Assembly: GCA_900551865.1 (NCBI GenBank)
Contig: URXV01000002.1
Span: forward strand, 83,360 to 147,359
DNA length: 64,000 nt
Direction of reading: 5' to 3'
Source of the DNA: an uncultured Rickettsiales bacterium
Lineage (GTDB): Bacteria > Pseudomonadota > Alphaproteobacteria > RF32 > CAG-239
The position numbers were made by a program, and so were the translations under genes. How positions within the stretch are numbered: position 1 is the first letter of the stretch; every line of letters starts with the position of its first letter. Positions 1-8,606 of this stretch are shown one piece after another. The notes under the pieces were generated by a model. That model searched no databases. It worked only from the letters and a program-made list of their open reading frames with translations, and was not told the DNA's origin.

Positions 1-193
1 CCGAAATGCCGTTGAAAGCGTCCGGGCGCTGGCTGAGCCAGAAATATATTCCGGCGTAAAAAGGGGTGAGCCGCAGGTAATTCCAAAATTCCGTAAAACG
101 GGGAATGTAAAATATTAACACCATTGCCATGATGCTTAAAACGGGGACGGCATATACGCCAATGCCGGCGAAGAAATTTTTTATTGCCGCCAT
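1..193 (-). CDS. mreD: Rod shape-determining protein MreD, N-terminal part (runs off the window)
   Basis: Only the first 64 codons are present; the gene continues beyond base 1. Reading leftwards from an ATG at 193, the product starts MAAIKNFFAGIGVYAVPVLS and has hydrophobic segments around residues 11-30 and 40-55, then ends at the window edge in SQRPDAFNGIS. An aromatic, hydrophobic stretch followed by an RPDAF-like motif is typical of the MreD inner-membrane protein of the elongasome. The ATG overlaps the mreC stop codon (TAATG), so the two are translationally coupled. Position directly after mreB-mreC is the strongest support; the sequence family itself is poorly conserved. Confidence 0.85.
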   Translation of the reverse strand, partial: MAAIKNFFAGIGVYAVPVLSIMAMVLIFYIPRFTEFWNYLRLTPFYAGIYFWLSQRPDAFNGIS

Positions 194-1056
194 TATTCCA
201 GTTCCTTTGCGGTTTCGGCGTCGGGGAGAACGTCATAGGCGATAATCTTGACAATTTCAATGTCAGACGGCGTAAATAACGGAACGGCGGTAATGTTGTC
301 AACACCGGCCCTTTTGATACGGGCGACAGGAATATCTGGCGGGAGGCCGCCGCCGATACCTGATGTAACCAGCAGGTCGCCTTTGTGCAGTTCGGCCAGA
401 AGCGGGGTAAATATCAGGGAAAGCTCTCTGCCGTTATTGCCGGCGAGAATGCCCCGGTCGCGGCTTTTTTGCGAAACGACCGGAATTTTGGAGTTGATGT
501 CGGTGATAAGCGTAACGCGTGCATAGCGCCCGCTGACGATATCAATACGCCCGATTAGCCCGGCAGCGTTGACGACGGCATAGCCGCTTTTGACGTAGGG
601 ATAGGCGTTGCCGAGATAGATTATCAGCGAATTGGCAAAGGCGTTGCCGTTTTCGGCGATAACGCGGGCGGTGTAACTCCGGGTATTGGGAATATCAATA
701 TGGTGCAGGAGCTTTTTTAAGATGGCGTTTTCAGCCTGCAGGGCTTTCATCCGGTCTTTTAAAAGGAAGAGTTCGCCGTTTTCTTCTCTCAGGCGTTCAT
801 TTTCTTCATAAACGCTGATGATTTCGGCGGTTTTTTTATAAGCGTAGCTTAGGCCTTCGGCGGGGAGGACGGCCGTGTGGATGAGCGGGGCGGAGATGAA
901 AAAAACGCCTTTGGAAACGCCGGAAATCAGGCCTAAGTCGATTTTGTGAACCAAAATCAAGAGCAGGGCTATAACAAACAGCCCTGCTACCATAAAGCTT
1001 TTGAGTATCCGTAAAACATAGTTCTCTTTTAAGAACAGCACTTTTTGGCGTTTCAT
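193..1056 (-). CDS. mreC: Rod shape-determining protein MreC
   Basis: A 287-residue periplasmic scaffold protein of the cell-elongation complex that links MreB filaments to the peptidoglycan synthases. It has a short cytoplasmic N-terminus, one membrane segment at about residues 20-38, a coiled coil at about 75-118 rich in E, K and L, and the paired beta-barrel MreC core with the family motifs ARVIAENGNAFANS, GLIGRIDIVSGRYARV and LVTSGIGGGLPPDIPVARI. A GAGG ribosome site lies seven bases before the ATG. It follows mreB after a gap of about 180 bases and overlaps mreD by one base, giving the canonical mreBCD order. Length is normal for the family. Confidence 0.95.
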   Translation of the reverse strand: MKRQKVLFLKENYVLRILKSFMVAGLFVIALLLILVHKIDLGLISGVSKGVFFISAPLIHTAVLPAEGLSYAYKKTAEIISVYEENERLREENGELFLLKDRMKALQAENAILKKLLHHIDIPNTRSYTARVIAENGNAFANSLIIYLGNAYPYVKSGYAVVNAAGLIGRIDIVSGRYARVTLITDINSKIPVVSQKSRDRGILAGNNGRELSLIFTPLLAELHKGDLLVTSGIGGGLPPDIPVARIKRAGVDNITAVPLFTPSDIEIVKIIAYDVLPDAETAKELE

Positions 1057-1233
1057 GTCTAATCCTCAAAGTTGCGGCGCGAGTTATAGGAGGCTGCAAT
1101 CGGCTACGGTATCTTAGCAACAGGCGCCACTGTTGCGGTGGTACCGTATGCGGCATACTGACGGCGCCTCTTTGCAGGCAACGGCGGCAATGCTGCGGAA
1201 AACGCCGCGCTTATGCGCAGGGCTGCCAGCACA

Positions 1234-2271
1234 TTATTCGTAGAGAACGCCGCGGAATTCTTCAAAGTTGTCGAGGGCTTTGCCCGTGCCGCGGACGACG
1301 CAGGTCAGCGGGTCTTCCGCCAGCGAAACCGGCAGCCCGGTCGCATTGCGGATAACCGTGTCCAGATTGGCCAGAATAGAGCCGCCTCCGGTCATCATAA
1401 TCCCTTTGTCAACAATGTCGGCAGCCAGTTCCGGCGCGGTGTTTTCAAGCGCGATTTTGACTGCTTCGACAATCGCCATAACCGGTTCGGCCAGGCTTTC
1501 GGCAATCTGGCGTTCGGTAATGACAATTTCCTTCGGAACGCCGTTGACGAGGTCGCGACCTTTGATTTCCATGGTTTTGCCGTCGCCTTTGGCAGGAACG
1601 CAGGCGGAGCCGATTTCCTTTTTGATGCGCTCGGCGCTGCTTTCACCCACCAGCAGGTTCAGGTTGCGGCGGATGTAGGAAATAATCGCGCTGTCCATTT
1701 TGTCGCCGCCGACGCGGACGGAACGCGAATAGACAATGCCGCCCAGCGAAAGCACCGCAACTTCGGTCGTACCGCCGCCGATATCAACAACCATAGAGCC
1801 GGTCGGGTCGTTGACGGGCAGCCCCGCGCCGATTGCGGCGGCCATCGGTTCGTATATCAGCCAGACGCGTTTGGCACCGGCGTTGACGGCAGATTCTTTA
1901 ATCGCCCTCTCTTCAACCTCGGTCGCGCCGGAGGGAACGCAGATGATGATGGTCGGGCTAAGCAGGCGGCGGCGGTGGTTTACCTCTTCAATAAAGTATT
2001 TAATCATCGCTTCGGCGGCTTCAAAGTCGGCAATAACGCCGTCGCGCAGCGGGCGGATGGCTCTGATGTCGCCCGGGGTGCGCCCAAGCATCTGTTTGGC
2101 CTTGGCGCCGACGGCCCAGACTTCTTTTTTGCCGTTAAAGTCTTTGACGGCAACGACGGACGGCTCATTGAGGACAATCCCTTTGCCCTTAACGTGTACC
2201 AACGTGTTCGCCGTACCGAGGTCGATGGCCATATCGGCGGAAAATAAACCTAACAAATTTTGAAAAAACAT
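1234..2271 (-). CDS. mreB: Rod shape-determining protein MreB (bacterial actin)
   Basis: A 345-residue actin homologue that polymerises under the inner membrane and orients cell-wall synthesis. All nucleotide-binding blocks are visible: DLGTANTLVHVKGKGIVLNEPSV at the start (phosphate 1), VVDIGGGTTEVAVLSLGG (phosphate 2) near residue 160 and MMTGGGSILANLD near the C-terminus. The N-terminal MFFQNLLGLFSADMAI is a plausible membrane-contacting amphipathic stretch. It is preceded by miaA (53-base gap) and followed by mreC. An AT-rich stretch with a possible TATAAC box lies in the upstream gap, so it may have its own promoter in addition to read-through from ddl-miaA. Confidence 0.98.
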   Translation of the reverse strand: MFFQNLLGLFSADMAIDLGTANTLVHVKGKGIVLNEPSVVAVKDFNGKKEVWAVGAKAKQMLGRTPGDIRAIRPLRDGVIADFEAAEAMIKYFIEEVNHRRRLLSPTIIICVPSGATEVEERAIKESAVNAGAKRVWLIYEPMAAAIGAGLPVNDPTGSMVVDIGGGTTEVAVLSLGGIVYSRSVRVGGDKMDSAIISYIRRNLNLLVGESSAERIKKEIGSACVPAKGDGKTMEIKGRDLVNGVPKEIVITERQIAESLAEPVMAIVEAVKIALENTAPELAADIVDKGIMMTGGGSILANLDTVIRNATGLPVSLAEDPLTCVVRGTGKALDNFEEFRGVLYE

Positions 2272-2324
2272 ACTTGTGCCCCCGTTATAATTACATATTT
2301 CTTTATCTTTTAAGGATAAAACGC

Positions 2325-3509
2325 TTATTTTGCAAGCATTTTATAGCGCTTTTTTAAATTATCAACAACCTCGTCAACAAAATTTTCGCCGGCCGTATCA
2401 TTTGTGCGGAATTTGCGGGCAATGCCGCCGGGAGGGAGGGAAGAATCGGCGGTGCTATTTGTGATGAGTTCATTGGCAATGCTGTCGGGAAGGAGAGAAG
2501 AGCCGGCGGTGCTATTTGTGATGAGTTCATTGGCAATGCCGCCGGTCGGGAGAAAGGGGGCGGCGGTATCGCCGTTCGCTTTGGCGGAAGCTTTTGTTCC
2601 GAAATTGTCGGCGGTGCTGCCGGTTTCGAAACAGCCGGGAAAAACAAGGTCGGGCGAGAAGCGGTTGTTGAACCATGTGGACTGGCGTTTGGCATACTGG
2701 CGGGTGTGCAGTTTGGCCAGTTCGACAGCCTCTTCAAGCGTCGTTTCGCCGTTGAGAAAAGTTTTTAATTCCTGGACGCCGAGCGCGCGCATGGCGGGAA
2801 GCGAATCGGGAAGATTGCGGGCAACGAGAGAGCGGACTTCTTCCAGCGCTCCCTGCTGCATCATCAAATCAAAGCGGGTTCGCGCCCGGGTGTCAAGAAC
2901 GTCGCGCGGCGGCTTGACGTATATGCGGAAAAATTCCTGCGGTGCGAAATTTTTTATGAGCGGGACGGCGTGCCAGTAGGATAAGGGCTTGCCGGTGTGG
3001 AGCCAGATTTCGGCGGCACGGCGGAGGCGCGTGGTGTCGTTCGGGCTGAGGCGGGTGGCGGTTTCCGGGTCGTTTTGCGCGACGAAGTCATAAAGGGCAG
3101 CGAGGCCTTTTTCCTTTTGGAGAGCGGCAACCCGGCTGCGGATGGCGTCGGGCGTTTCCGGAATCGGGGTAACGCCGTCGGTCAGGGCTTCAATATACAT
3201 TCCGGTTCCGCCGACGACTATCGGTGTTTTATTTTGGGCGCGAGCGGCGGCGATTTCGGCTTTGCACTGTTCCAGCCAATCGACAACATTGCCGCGAACC
3301 GAGGCATCGTATATGCCGTAGAGCCGGTGCGGCACGCGGGCACAGTCGGAAGCGGACGGTGCGGCGGCGAGAATGGGAATATCGCGATATACCTGCATCG
3401 AATCGGCATTGATGACGACACCGTCCAGCCGTTCTGCCAATGCCAGGGCAAGACCGGATTTTCCGGATGCGGTCGGGCCGGCGATGACGATTATTTCAGA
3501 GGTCTGCAT
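2325..3509 (-). CDS. miaA: tRNA dimethylallyltransferase MiaA with in-frame repeat insertion
   Basis: Transfers a dimethylallyl group to N6 of A37 in tRNAs that read UNN codons. The P-loop GPTASGKS is at about residues 10-17, followed by the substrate motif INADSMQVYRDI and the family block VGGTGMYIEALTDG. The ATG at 3509 was chosen because GGAAGAAG precedes it and the P-loop then has normal spacing; a longer start at 3536 is possible. The start overlaps the 3' end of ddl by 19 bases. The protein has 394 residues against about 300-310 usual. The excess is a run of 19-residue repeats at about residues 297-373, placed between the conserved TRQYAKRQSTWF block and the terminal helix FVDEVVDNLKKRYKML, so it is an insertion and not a tail. 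Confidence 0.95.
   Translation of the reverse strand: MQTSEIIVIAGPTASGKSGLALALAERLDGVVINADSMQVYRDIPILAAAPSASDCARVPHRLYGIYDASVRGNVVDWLEQCKAEIAAARAQNKTPIVVGGTGMYIEALTDGVTPIPETPDAIRSRVAALQKEKGLAALYDFVAQNDPETATRLSPNDTTRLRRAAEIWLHTGKPLSYWHAVPLIKNFAPQEFFRIYVKPPRDVLDTRARTRFDLMMQQGALEEVRSLVARNLPDSLPAMRALGVQELKTFLNGETTLEEAVELAKLHTRQYAKRQSTWFNNRFSPDLVFPGCFETGSTADNFGTKASAKANGDTAAPFLPTGGIANELITNSTAGSSLLPDSIANELITNSTADSSLPPGGIARKFRTNDTAGENFVDEVVDNLKKRYKMLAK
2390..2617 (-). repeat. Four 57-bp tandem units inside miaA
   Basis: Units begin at 2390, 2447, 2504 and 2561, exactly 57 bases apart. The two central units are nearly identical (both contain GGCGGTGCTATTTGTGATGA on the plus strand) and encode ANELITNSTA plus a short P/G/S linker. 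The unit at 2390 encodes a diverged form (ARKFRTNDTA), and the one at 2561 is more diverged. Another relic starts at 2609, out of register by nine bases. All are in frame with miaA. Confidence 0.9.
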
Positions 3510-4402
3510 GAGGCTTCTTCCACGAGGTTCTGGCAAAGGTCTTCATAAGAAACGCCGATGTATTTCGCCTGCTCGGGCACCAGCGACAGTGCGGTCATTC
3601 CGGGGTGGGTGTTGATTTCCAGAAAGACGACGCCGTCTTCGGGATTGTAGCGCAGGTCGGTGCGCGAAACGGTTTTGCAGTTCAGGCGGCGGTGCATGGT
3701 TTCGGCATAGGAAAGGCAGGTTTGCGCCACCTCCTCGGGGATGGCAGCGGGCAGAACATGGGTTGTTTCGCCGGCGGTGTATTTGTGTTCATAATCATAA
3801 AAACCGCCATTGGCTTTCAATTCGGTAACAACATGGGCTTTGCCGTGATAGCACATAACGGTAAGCTCCTGTCCGGGGATGTATTTTTCAACCAGGATTT
3901 CGGTTTCCGGGTCGTTGTAACGGATTTTGAAAACGTCTTCGGGGTTATTGACGATAAAAACGCCGACCGAAGAACCGTCTGATACGGGTTTGACGACAAA
4001 CGGGCGGGCAACCGGCGAGCCCTGGGTGATGAATTCCCGGGCGGTCAGTTTGCGTCCGTAAGCGGTTTTTAAGCCGGCTTTTTCGGCAATCAAACGGCAG
4101 AGATATTTGTTCATGCCGACGCAGGAAGCCTGCATGCCGGAGTGGGTATAGGGGATTTGGAGCAAATCAAGCAGCGCGGGGACGGTTCCGTCTTCGCCCC
4201 AGTTGCCGTGCAGCGCGTTGAATACGACGTCCGGCTTGCTGCGTCCGAGTTCGGCAAGCAGCTGGCGTGTGTCGGAGAGGTCGTGCGTCGTTACTTCGTA
4301 GCCTTTGCGGCGGAGCGCTTCGGCGATGCCGGCGCCGCTTTGGAGGCTGACTTCGCGCTCGGCGGAAAAGCCGCCCATTAAAACCATTACTTTTTTAGTC
4401 AT
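3491..4402 (-). CDS. ddl: D-alanine--D-alanine ligase
   Basis: ATP-grasp ligase of 303 residues that makes the D-Ala-D-Ala dipeptide for peptidoglycan precursors. Visible motifs are LMGGFSAEREVSLQSG at the N-terminus, ALHGNWGEDGTVPALLDL, the glycine loop SDGSSVGVF, the ATP-binding EILVEKYIPGQELTV and the metal-binding EINTHPGMT with LVPEQAKYIGVSYEDL at the end. AAGGGG lies nine bases ahead of the ATG. It is the first gene of the minus-strand unit ddl-miaA-mreBCD. Ddl sits with division genes in many alphaproteobacteria; here it heads the elongation cluster, which still fits supply of wall precursors. Confidence 0.97.
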   Translation of the reverse strand: MTKKVMVLMGGFSAEREVSLQSGAGIAEALRRKGYEVTTHDLSDTRQLLAELGRSKPDVVFNALHGNWGEDGTVPALLDLLQIPYTHSGMQASCVGMNKYLCRLIAEKAGLKTAYGRKLTAREFITQGSPVARPFVVKPVSDGSSVGVFIVNNPEDVFKIRYNDPETEILVEKYIPGQELTVMCYHGKAHVVTELKANGGFYDYEHKYTAGETTHVLPAAIPEEVAQTCLSYAETMHRRLNCKTVSRTDLRYNPEDGVVFLEINTHPGMTALSLVPEQAKYIGVSYEDLCQNLVEEASCRPLK

Positions 4403-4545
4403 TATTTAACCCCTTATTTTTTAAGATACGGTATTGTACCGGGCAGGCCGGCGGCGCGTTGTGCCGTTTTGGGACGCTTGCGGCGTTTGTGCCCGGTTCT
4501 TATGCTGATGAATTTAAAAGAAAAAATTTAAGAAAGGCTAAAATT

Positions 4546-5379
4546 TTGGGCGAAAAAAGGAAAATTTGGCGAAAAGGCATTTGCGGCATTGCGCTGCTGT
4601 GTGCCGGGTTGGGCGCTTTTGCGGCAAAGACGGCCGCCGCAACCGGGTTTACGCAGGAAATGCAAGTTCAAATCGGCGTGTTTGACGCGGCAGAAGTAAA
4701 GCTGGATTATGAGCAGGCGGAAGGAAAATACGATATCAGCGCGGAAGTCAGAACAGCGAACCTGTTTGATGCCCTATATCCTTTTACCGCCCGTTACGGC
4801 AGCCGGGGCAGGCTCGTACGGAGTGCGGCGGAAAACGGGAACGAAGGTGATGTTGCTGCCGAGCTGTATCAGACATACACAAAGTCGCGCAACCATATCC
4901 GCACCAAAAAGATATTTTATGACGCGGCAGGGAAAGCGTATAAAAGGATTTCCACCAAAGACAAAAAGCAGAATACGGTTGCCATAACCGGTGTGCCGCA
5001 AAGTGCGGATGCGGCGGATTTGCAGACGGTATTTGCCGGGCTTATCGGCAGTTTTCGCCGGACAAAAAGCTGTGCTTTGGAACGCGAAGTTTATGACGGC
5101 AAAAAACATTACCGGGTCATTGCCCGGGATGAAGGAACGGAAAGCCGCTATTTTGAGCTTCCGGGGCGAACCGAAAATGCGTATAAATGTTCGATTTATA
5201 TAGAAAATCTGAAAGACAATAACGACAATATTTTGTGGGACGTCAGCGCTGAGAAGCCGATTTGGCTTTGGATAGGCGTTGATGCTGCGGCCGATTTGCC
5301 GTATGTGCTGGAAATAAGGATTGACTCGACGCCGCTCGGGGCGTTAAAAGTAACGCCAAAGACTTTGGAAATTAAATAA
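4546..5379 (+). CDS. DUF3108-like exported protein
   Basis: A protein of about 277 residues with an N-terminal signal peptide (positively charged start, hydrophobic core GIALLCAGLGAFAA, cut near AAATG). The mature part is beta-rich and resembles the DUF3108 family of periplasmic proteins of unknown function: a repeated pattern of short strands with YDISAEVRT, a tyrosine/arginine-rich centre, a pair of cysteines near CALEREVYDGKKHYRV, and a final LEIRIDSTPLGALKV strand. I place the start at a TTG at 4546, preceded by AGAAAGG, because it sits just ahead of the signal peptide; the frame is open back to 4459. It lies 12 bases before trhP, so the two are probably co-transcribed. Confidence 0.65.
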   Translation: MGEKRKIWRKGICGIALLCAGLGAFAAKTAAATGFTQEMQVQIGVFDAAEVKLDYEQAEGKYDISAEVRTANLFDALYPFTARYGSRGRLVRSAAENGNEGDVAAELYQTYTKSRNHIRTKKIFYDAAGKAYKRISTKDKKQNTVAITGVPQSADAADLQTVFAGLIGSFRRTKSCALEREVYDGKKHYRVIARDEGTESRYFELPGRTENAYKCSIYIENLKDNNDNILWDVSAEKPIWLWIGVDAAADLPYVLEIRIDSTPLGALKVTPKTLEIK

Positions 5380-5391
5380 GGAATCGAGAAA

Positions 5392-6888
5392 ATGGATAAC
5401 AAAGGCAAGATGGGATGCAAAGAGAACGCGGTGTCGGAGAGCAGGGTGGATAAAACGGATTGTTTTGCGAGCGGATGGGGTGAGGCGCAACGGCATAAAT
5501 CCGAGCTGCTGCTGCCGGCGGGGTCGCTGGTAAAACTCAAGACGGCACTGTTGTACGGGGCGGACGCCGTTTATGCGGGGACGCCGGATATGAGCCTCAG
5601 GACGCAGTCAAAGTTTTCGCTGGAGGAACTGGAAGAGGGAATCCGCATTGTCCATGAGCGGGGCAAAAAGATTTATCTGACGCTAAACCTATATATTCAT
5701 AATGAAGAAGCCGAGAAACTGCCACAGTTTGTGGATACGCTGAAACGCCTGAAACCGGACGGCGTACTGGTGGCGGATCCGGGCGTGTTTTACTATCTCA
5801 AGGAAAATGCGCCGGAGCTGAACCGTTTCGTTTCCACGCAGGCGAATATCTGTTCGGCGCAGACGGTCAGATTCTGGCAGGCGATGGGGGCGAAACTCTG
5901 TGTTTTGGGGCGCGAGGTTACGTTTAAGGAAATGGCGGAAATCCGTCGGCAGTGCCCGGATATTGCGCTGGAATGCTTTATGCACGGGGCAATGTGCATG
6001 TCGTATTCGGGGCGGTGTCTGATTTCCAACTTTATGGCAGACCGGAGCGCGAACAAGGGAAAATGCGCGCATTGCTGCCGCTGGCATTACAAACTGCATA
6101 TCCGTATGAAAGACGGGACGGTGCGCGAGCTGGTTATCAACGACGAAAACAAGGATAACTTCGAGTATCTGCTGGAGGAGGACTTTCGCCCCGGCGAGTA
6201 TTATGAAGTGGTGGAGGACGAACATGGCAGCTATCTGCTGAATTCGAAGGATATGTGCCTGATGCCGCGGTTAAACGACCTACTTGGAATCGGGATGGAC
6301 TCGCTGAAAGTGGAAGGGCGCAACAAGACCGAATATTATGCCGGGGTAGTGGCTCGCGCTTATCGGCAGGCGATTGACGACTATTATGCGAATCCGGACG
6401 GGTGGAACTGCGAAAAGTATATGCCGGAGCTGATGACTTTGCAGAATCGCGGTTACTGCCTCGGCTTTCATGACGGCAAGCTTACCAATATCAGCCAGAA
6501 TTACGAATATACGCGGACGCTCGGCGAATGGCTGTTTGCCGGGTCTATTGTCGAGTGGCAGGGGGACGACGCGATATTTGAACTGCGCAATTATATTGAG
6601 GGCGGCGAATTTATCGAATTCCTGATACCCGGAGGGCTTTCCAACCTGCGGCTGGCACTGACGGAATTCGAAGATGCGGAAAGCGGGGAAATTACGCCGA
6701 AAGTTTCGGCAGGGCAAGGCAAGAAAATCCGCATCCGCCCGGACAAGTGGGCGTGCGGAGTTGCGGAAGCAAAGAGGCTGCTGCCGCAGTTTACGATTGC
6801 GCGCAAACCGCAGGGGCTGAAAGGCGAAAATGCCGAAATGTACGGGCACAAGCTGGACGAATTTGCCGAACTGTGCCGCGGCAGATAA
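5392..6888 (+). CDS. trhP: Peptidase U32-family tRNA hydroxylation protein TrhP (YegQ)
   Basis: A 498-residue member of the U32 family, TrhP/YegQ branch, which forms 5-hydroxyuridine at tRNA position 34 using prephenate. The TIM-barrel start ELLLPAGSLVKLKTALLYGADAVY is followed by the U32 signature ECFMHGAMCMSYSGRC and the cysteine cluster NKGKCAHCCRW, whose cysteines bind a cofactor in the family. Later blocks LLNSKDMCLMPRL and SLKVEGRNKTEYY are typical. About 36 extra residues precede the conserved domain; they are hydrophilic and may be a non-conserved tail or a misplaced start. It follows the DUF3108-like gene closely. Confidence 0.88.
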   Translation: MDNKGKMGCKENAVSESRVDKTDCFASGWGEAQRHKSELLLPAGSLVKLKTALLYGADAVYAGTPDMSLRTQSKFSLEELEEGIRIVHERGKKIYLTLNLYIHNEEAEKLPQFVDTLKRLKPDGVLVADPGVFYYLKENAPELNRFVSTQANICSAQTVRFWQAMGAKLCVLGREVTFKEMAEIRRQCPDIALECFMHGAMCMSYSGRCLISNFMADRSANKGKCAHCCRWHYKLHIRMKDGTVRELVINDENKDNFEYLLEEDFRPGEYYEVVEDEHGSYLLNSKDMCLMPRLNDLLGIGMDSLKVEGRNKTEYYAGVVARAYRQAIDDYYANPDGWNCEKYMPELMTLQNRGYCLGFHDGKLTNISQNYEYTRTLGEWLFAGSIVEWQGDDAIFELRNYIEGGEFIEFLIPGGLSNLRLALTEFEDAESGEITPKVSAGQGKKIRIRPDKWACGVAEAKRLLPQFTIARKPQGLKGENAEMYGHKLDEFAELCRGR

Positions 6889-6891
6889 CTG

Positions 6892-6920
6892 TTGCAAGGG
6901 CGGAATATTTGTGATATAAT
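6892..6920 (+). promoter_or_regulatory. Sigma70-type promoter TTGCAA-N17-TATAAT
   Basis: The -35 box TTGCAA (6892-6897) and a perfect -10 TATAAT (6915-6920) are separated by 17 bases. It lies just past the trhP stop and would start a transcript about 25 bases before the ATG at 6953. Confidence 0.8.
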
Positions 6921-6952
6921 ATAATGAACAGAAGAAAGACAGGAGAACGGTT

Positions 6953-7888
6953 ATGGGGATTGTCAATACAGAAACGGTTGTTATGATGGGAGCGGCTTTG
7001 GCAGCTGCCGGCAACGTGCAGGGGCAGGAAGCCGTTCAGGCAGGGGAAAGAACCATCGGCTGGAACGAAGCAAAGAATGTTGCGGATCGTGCTCAGGAAA
7101 CGGTGCAGCTGCGGGCGGCACTGAAAGCACAGTGTCCGGATAACATGAAGGAGGCAGTCGGCAGGGTTTTTGCCGGGTATGATATTGATAAGCTGAAAGA
7201 CGTCAGGGCGACTTTGAAGACCGACGGCGAGAAACTCAATTATATGATTGATGGTAACAGGTTTGAGTTGAGCGGCGGTTTTGACGGCAGACCTTTAAAT
7301 ACGGAAATTTTCGGCAGGGACGGCAGCCGGGTACAGAGTTCACAGGGCGAGAATCGCAGCAGTACGGTTATTTATGACGCGGATGGCAATATGACTGCGT
7401 ATGTGCAGAAAGACGAACGGACAGGGAACGTTGCCGGCGAATTTCGTGATAATGATGCCGTTTTTCGCGTTGAACAGGCTGCGGGTCGCGTAAAGGCGCA
7501 GATAACGGACAGGGATTCGCAGATGACGATGAACGTCAACGGCAACAGAATGTCCATGCAGATGGAGAGTGAGGATTTTGGCATATTGAAAGGAAGCGCG
7601 AGAATCGGTGCAGACGGTACGGTTCGCGCCAAAGCGTCGCTTGACGAAAGGGAAGGCGGCGAGGGCGTTTATTCAACGGGGCAGGCGAAAATTTCCCGTA
7701 ACGGCAATCTGAATATGAGCGTCAGATCCATTGATGAAGAGGGCGTTCTGGAAGATACGGTGTTAAAGGTCGGCAAGGACGGCTATTCGCTTAAAGGCGT
7801 TGAAGAGGGCGAAAAAATCAACGAGAGCGGTAAAGACCTGAATGCGGCCATTCTTAAAAAGGCTCTGGAAAGCAGGGGGCGTTTATAG
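6953..7888 (+). CDS. Hypothetical protein with repeated beta-hairpin pattern
   Basis: A 311-residue protein I do not recognise. It has an AGGAG ribosome site and its own strong promoter. After an N-terminal helical part with a mildly hydrophobic VVMMGAALAAAGN segment (residues 9-21), the rest is a run of short polar strands with turns of the type D-G-N or N-G-N: RFELSGGFDGRP, VIYDADGNMTAYVQ, QMTMNVNGNRMSMQM, ARIGADGTVRAKAS, AKISRNGNLNMSV. This resembles a repetitive beta-sheet or antigen-MORN-like fold. No cysteine-rich, transmembrane or catalytic motif is seen beyond that. It stands alone, so there is no operon clue. Confidence 0.75.
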   Translation: MGIVNTETVVMMGAALAAAGNVQGQEAVQAGERTIGWNEAKNVADRAQETVQLRAALKAQCPDNMKEAVGRVFAGYDIDKLKDVRATLKTDGEKLNYMIDGNRFELSGGFDGRPLNTEIFGRDGSRVQSSQGENRSSTVIYDADGNMTAYVQKDERTGNVAGEFRDNDAVFRVEQAAGRVKAQITDRDSQMTMNVNGNRMSMQMESEDFGILKGSARIGADGTVRAKASLDEREGGEGVYSTGQAKISRNGNLNMSVRSIDEEGVLEDTVLKVGKDGYSLKGVEEGEKINESGKDLNAAILKKALESRGRL

Positions 7889-7952
7889 GCGGTGTCGTGT
7901 TAAATTACAATATGCAGCCTGCGGGTTGTGTCAGGCATGTTGAAGAAAATAC

Positions 7953-7981
7953 TTTACAAAAGAGAAATAATAAGGTATAAG
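7953..7981 (+). promoter_or_regulatory. Promoter for rplQ, TTTACA-N17-TATAAG
   Basis: TTTACA (7953-7958) and TATAAG (7976-7981) with a 17-base spacer lie about 170 bases upstream of rplQ. They imply independent transcription of rplQ with a long leader containing several GC-rich inverted stretches, which might be an autoregulatory region; no known leader class was recognised. Confidence 0.6.
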
Positions 7982-8153
7982 CGGACAAGATTTTTGAGAG
8001 AATCGGGGATTTTGCCCGCTTTTTGCCGGTAATCCGCTTTGTGCGGCGGCGGCGAACGGTTTTTTCAGAGGTTTTTCGCATTCATGAAGGTGGTGCGGAA
8101 TTGTTTTTATCCGCTCCGGGCTCCGGGGCACAGAAAAAAGAAAGGAATCCATA

Positions 8154-8606
8154 ATGAGACACGGTGATGCACACAGACGGTTTAATATGCCGAAGAGCCA
8201 GAGAAGAGCTTTGTTTGCCAATCTGACAAACGCTTTGCTGACGCATGAACAGATAACAATTACGCTGCCGAGAGCGAAAGAACTGAGAACTTTTGCCGAA
8301 AGCATGATTACTTATGCGAAGAAGGGCGATTTGAATTCCCGCCGTCTGGCATTGTCTTTCCTGCGCGACAAAGATGTCGTAGCGAAGCTTTTTTCTGTTT
8401 TGGCTGAACGCTATAAAGAACGCAACGGCGGTTATACGCGCGTTCTGAAGGCCGGTTACAGATACGGCGACTGTGCGCCGATGGCTGTTATCGAATTGGT
8501 TGACAGAGATGTCAACGCCAAAGGCCTGAAAGACATCGAACGCGTTAAGGCTGAAAAGGCTGCTGCAGAGGCTGCCGCCAACAACAGCGAGGCTGCTGCG
8601 GCTTAG
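8154..8606 (+). CDS. rplQ: 50S ribosomal protein L17
   Basis: A 150-residue large-subunit ribosomal protein. It begins MRHGDAHRRFNMPKSQRRALFANL, the hallmark of L17, and carries the family blocks LTHEQITITLPRAKELRTFAE and GGYTRVLKAGYRYGDCAPMAVIELVDRD. The C-terminal tail after residue 120 is alanine-rich (KAAAEAAANNSEAAAA), as in several alphaproteobacteria. GAAAGGAATCC precedes the ATG. In most bacteria rplQ directly follows rpoA at the end of the ribosomal protein supercluster; here no ribosomal gene or rpoA is near, so it has been separated and has its own promoter and terminator. Confidence 0.97.
   Translation: MRHGDAHRRFNMPKSQRRALFANLTNALLTHEQITITLPRAKELRTFAESMITYAKKGDLNSRRLALSFLRDKDVVAKLFSVLAERYKERNGGYTRVLKAGYRYGDCAPMAVIELVDRDVNAKGLKDIERVKAEKAAAEAAANNSEAAAA

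Noticed and set aside
1213..2247. 344-codon open frame opposite mreB
   Set aside because: Shadow of mreB; composition rich in F, D, N, G and R with no domain.
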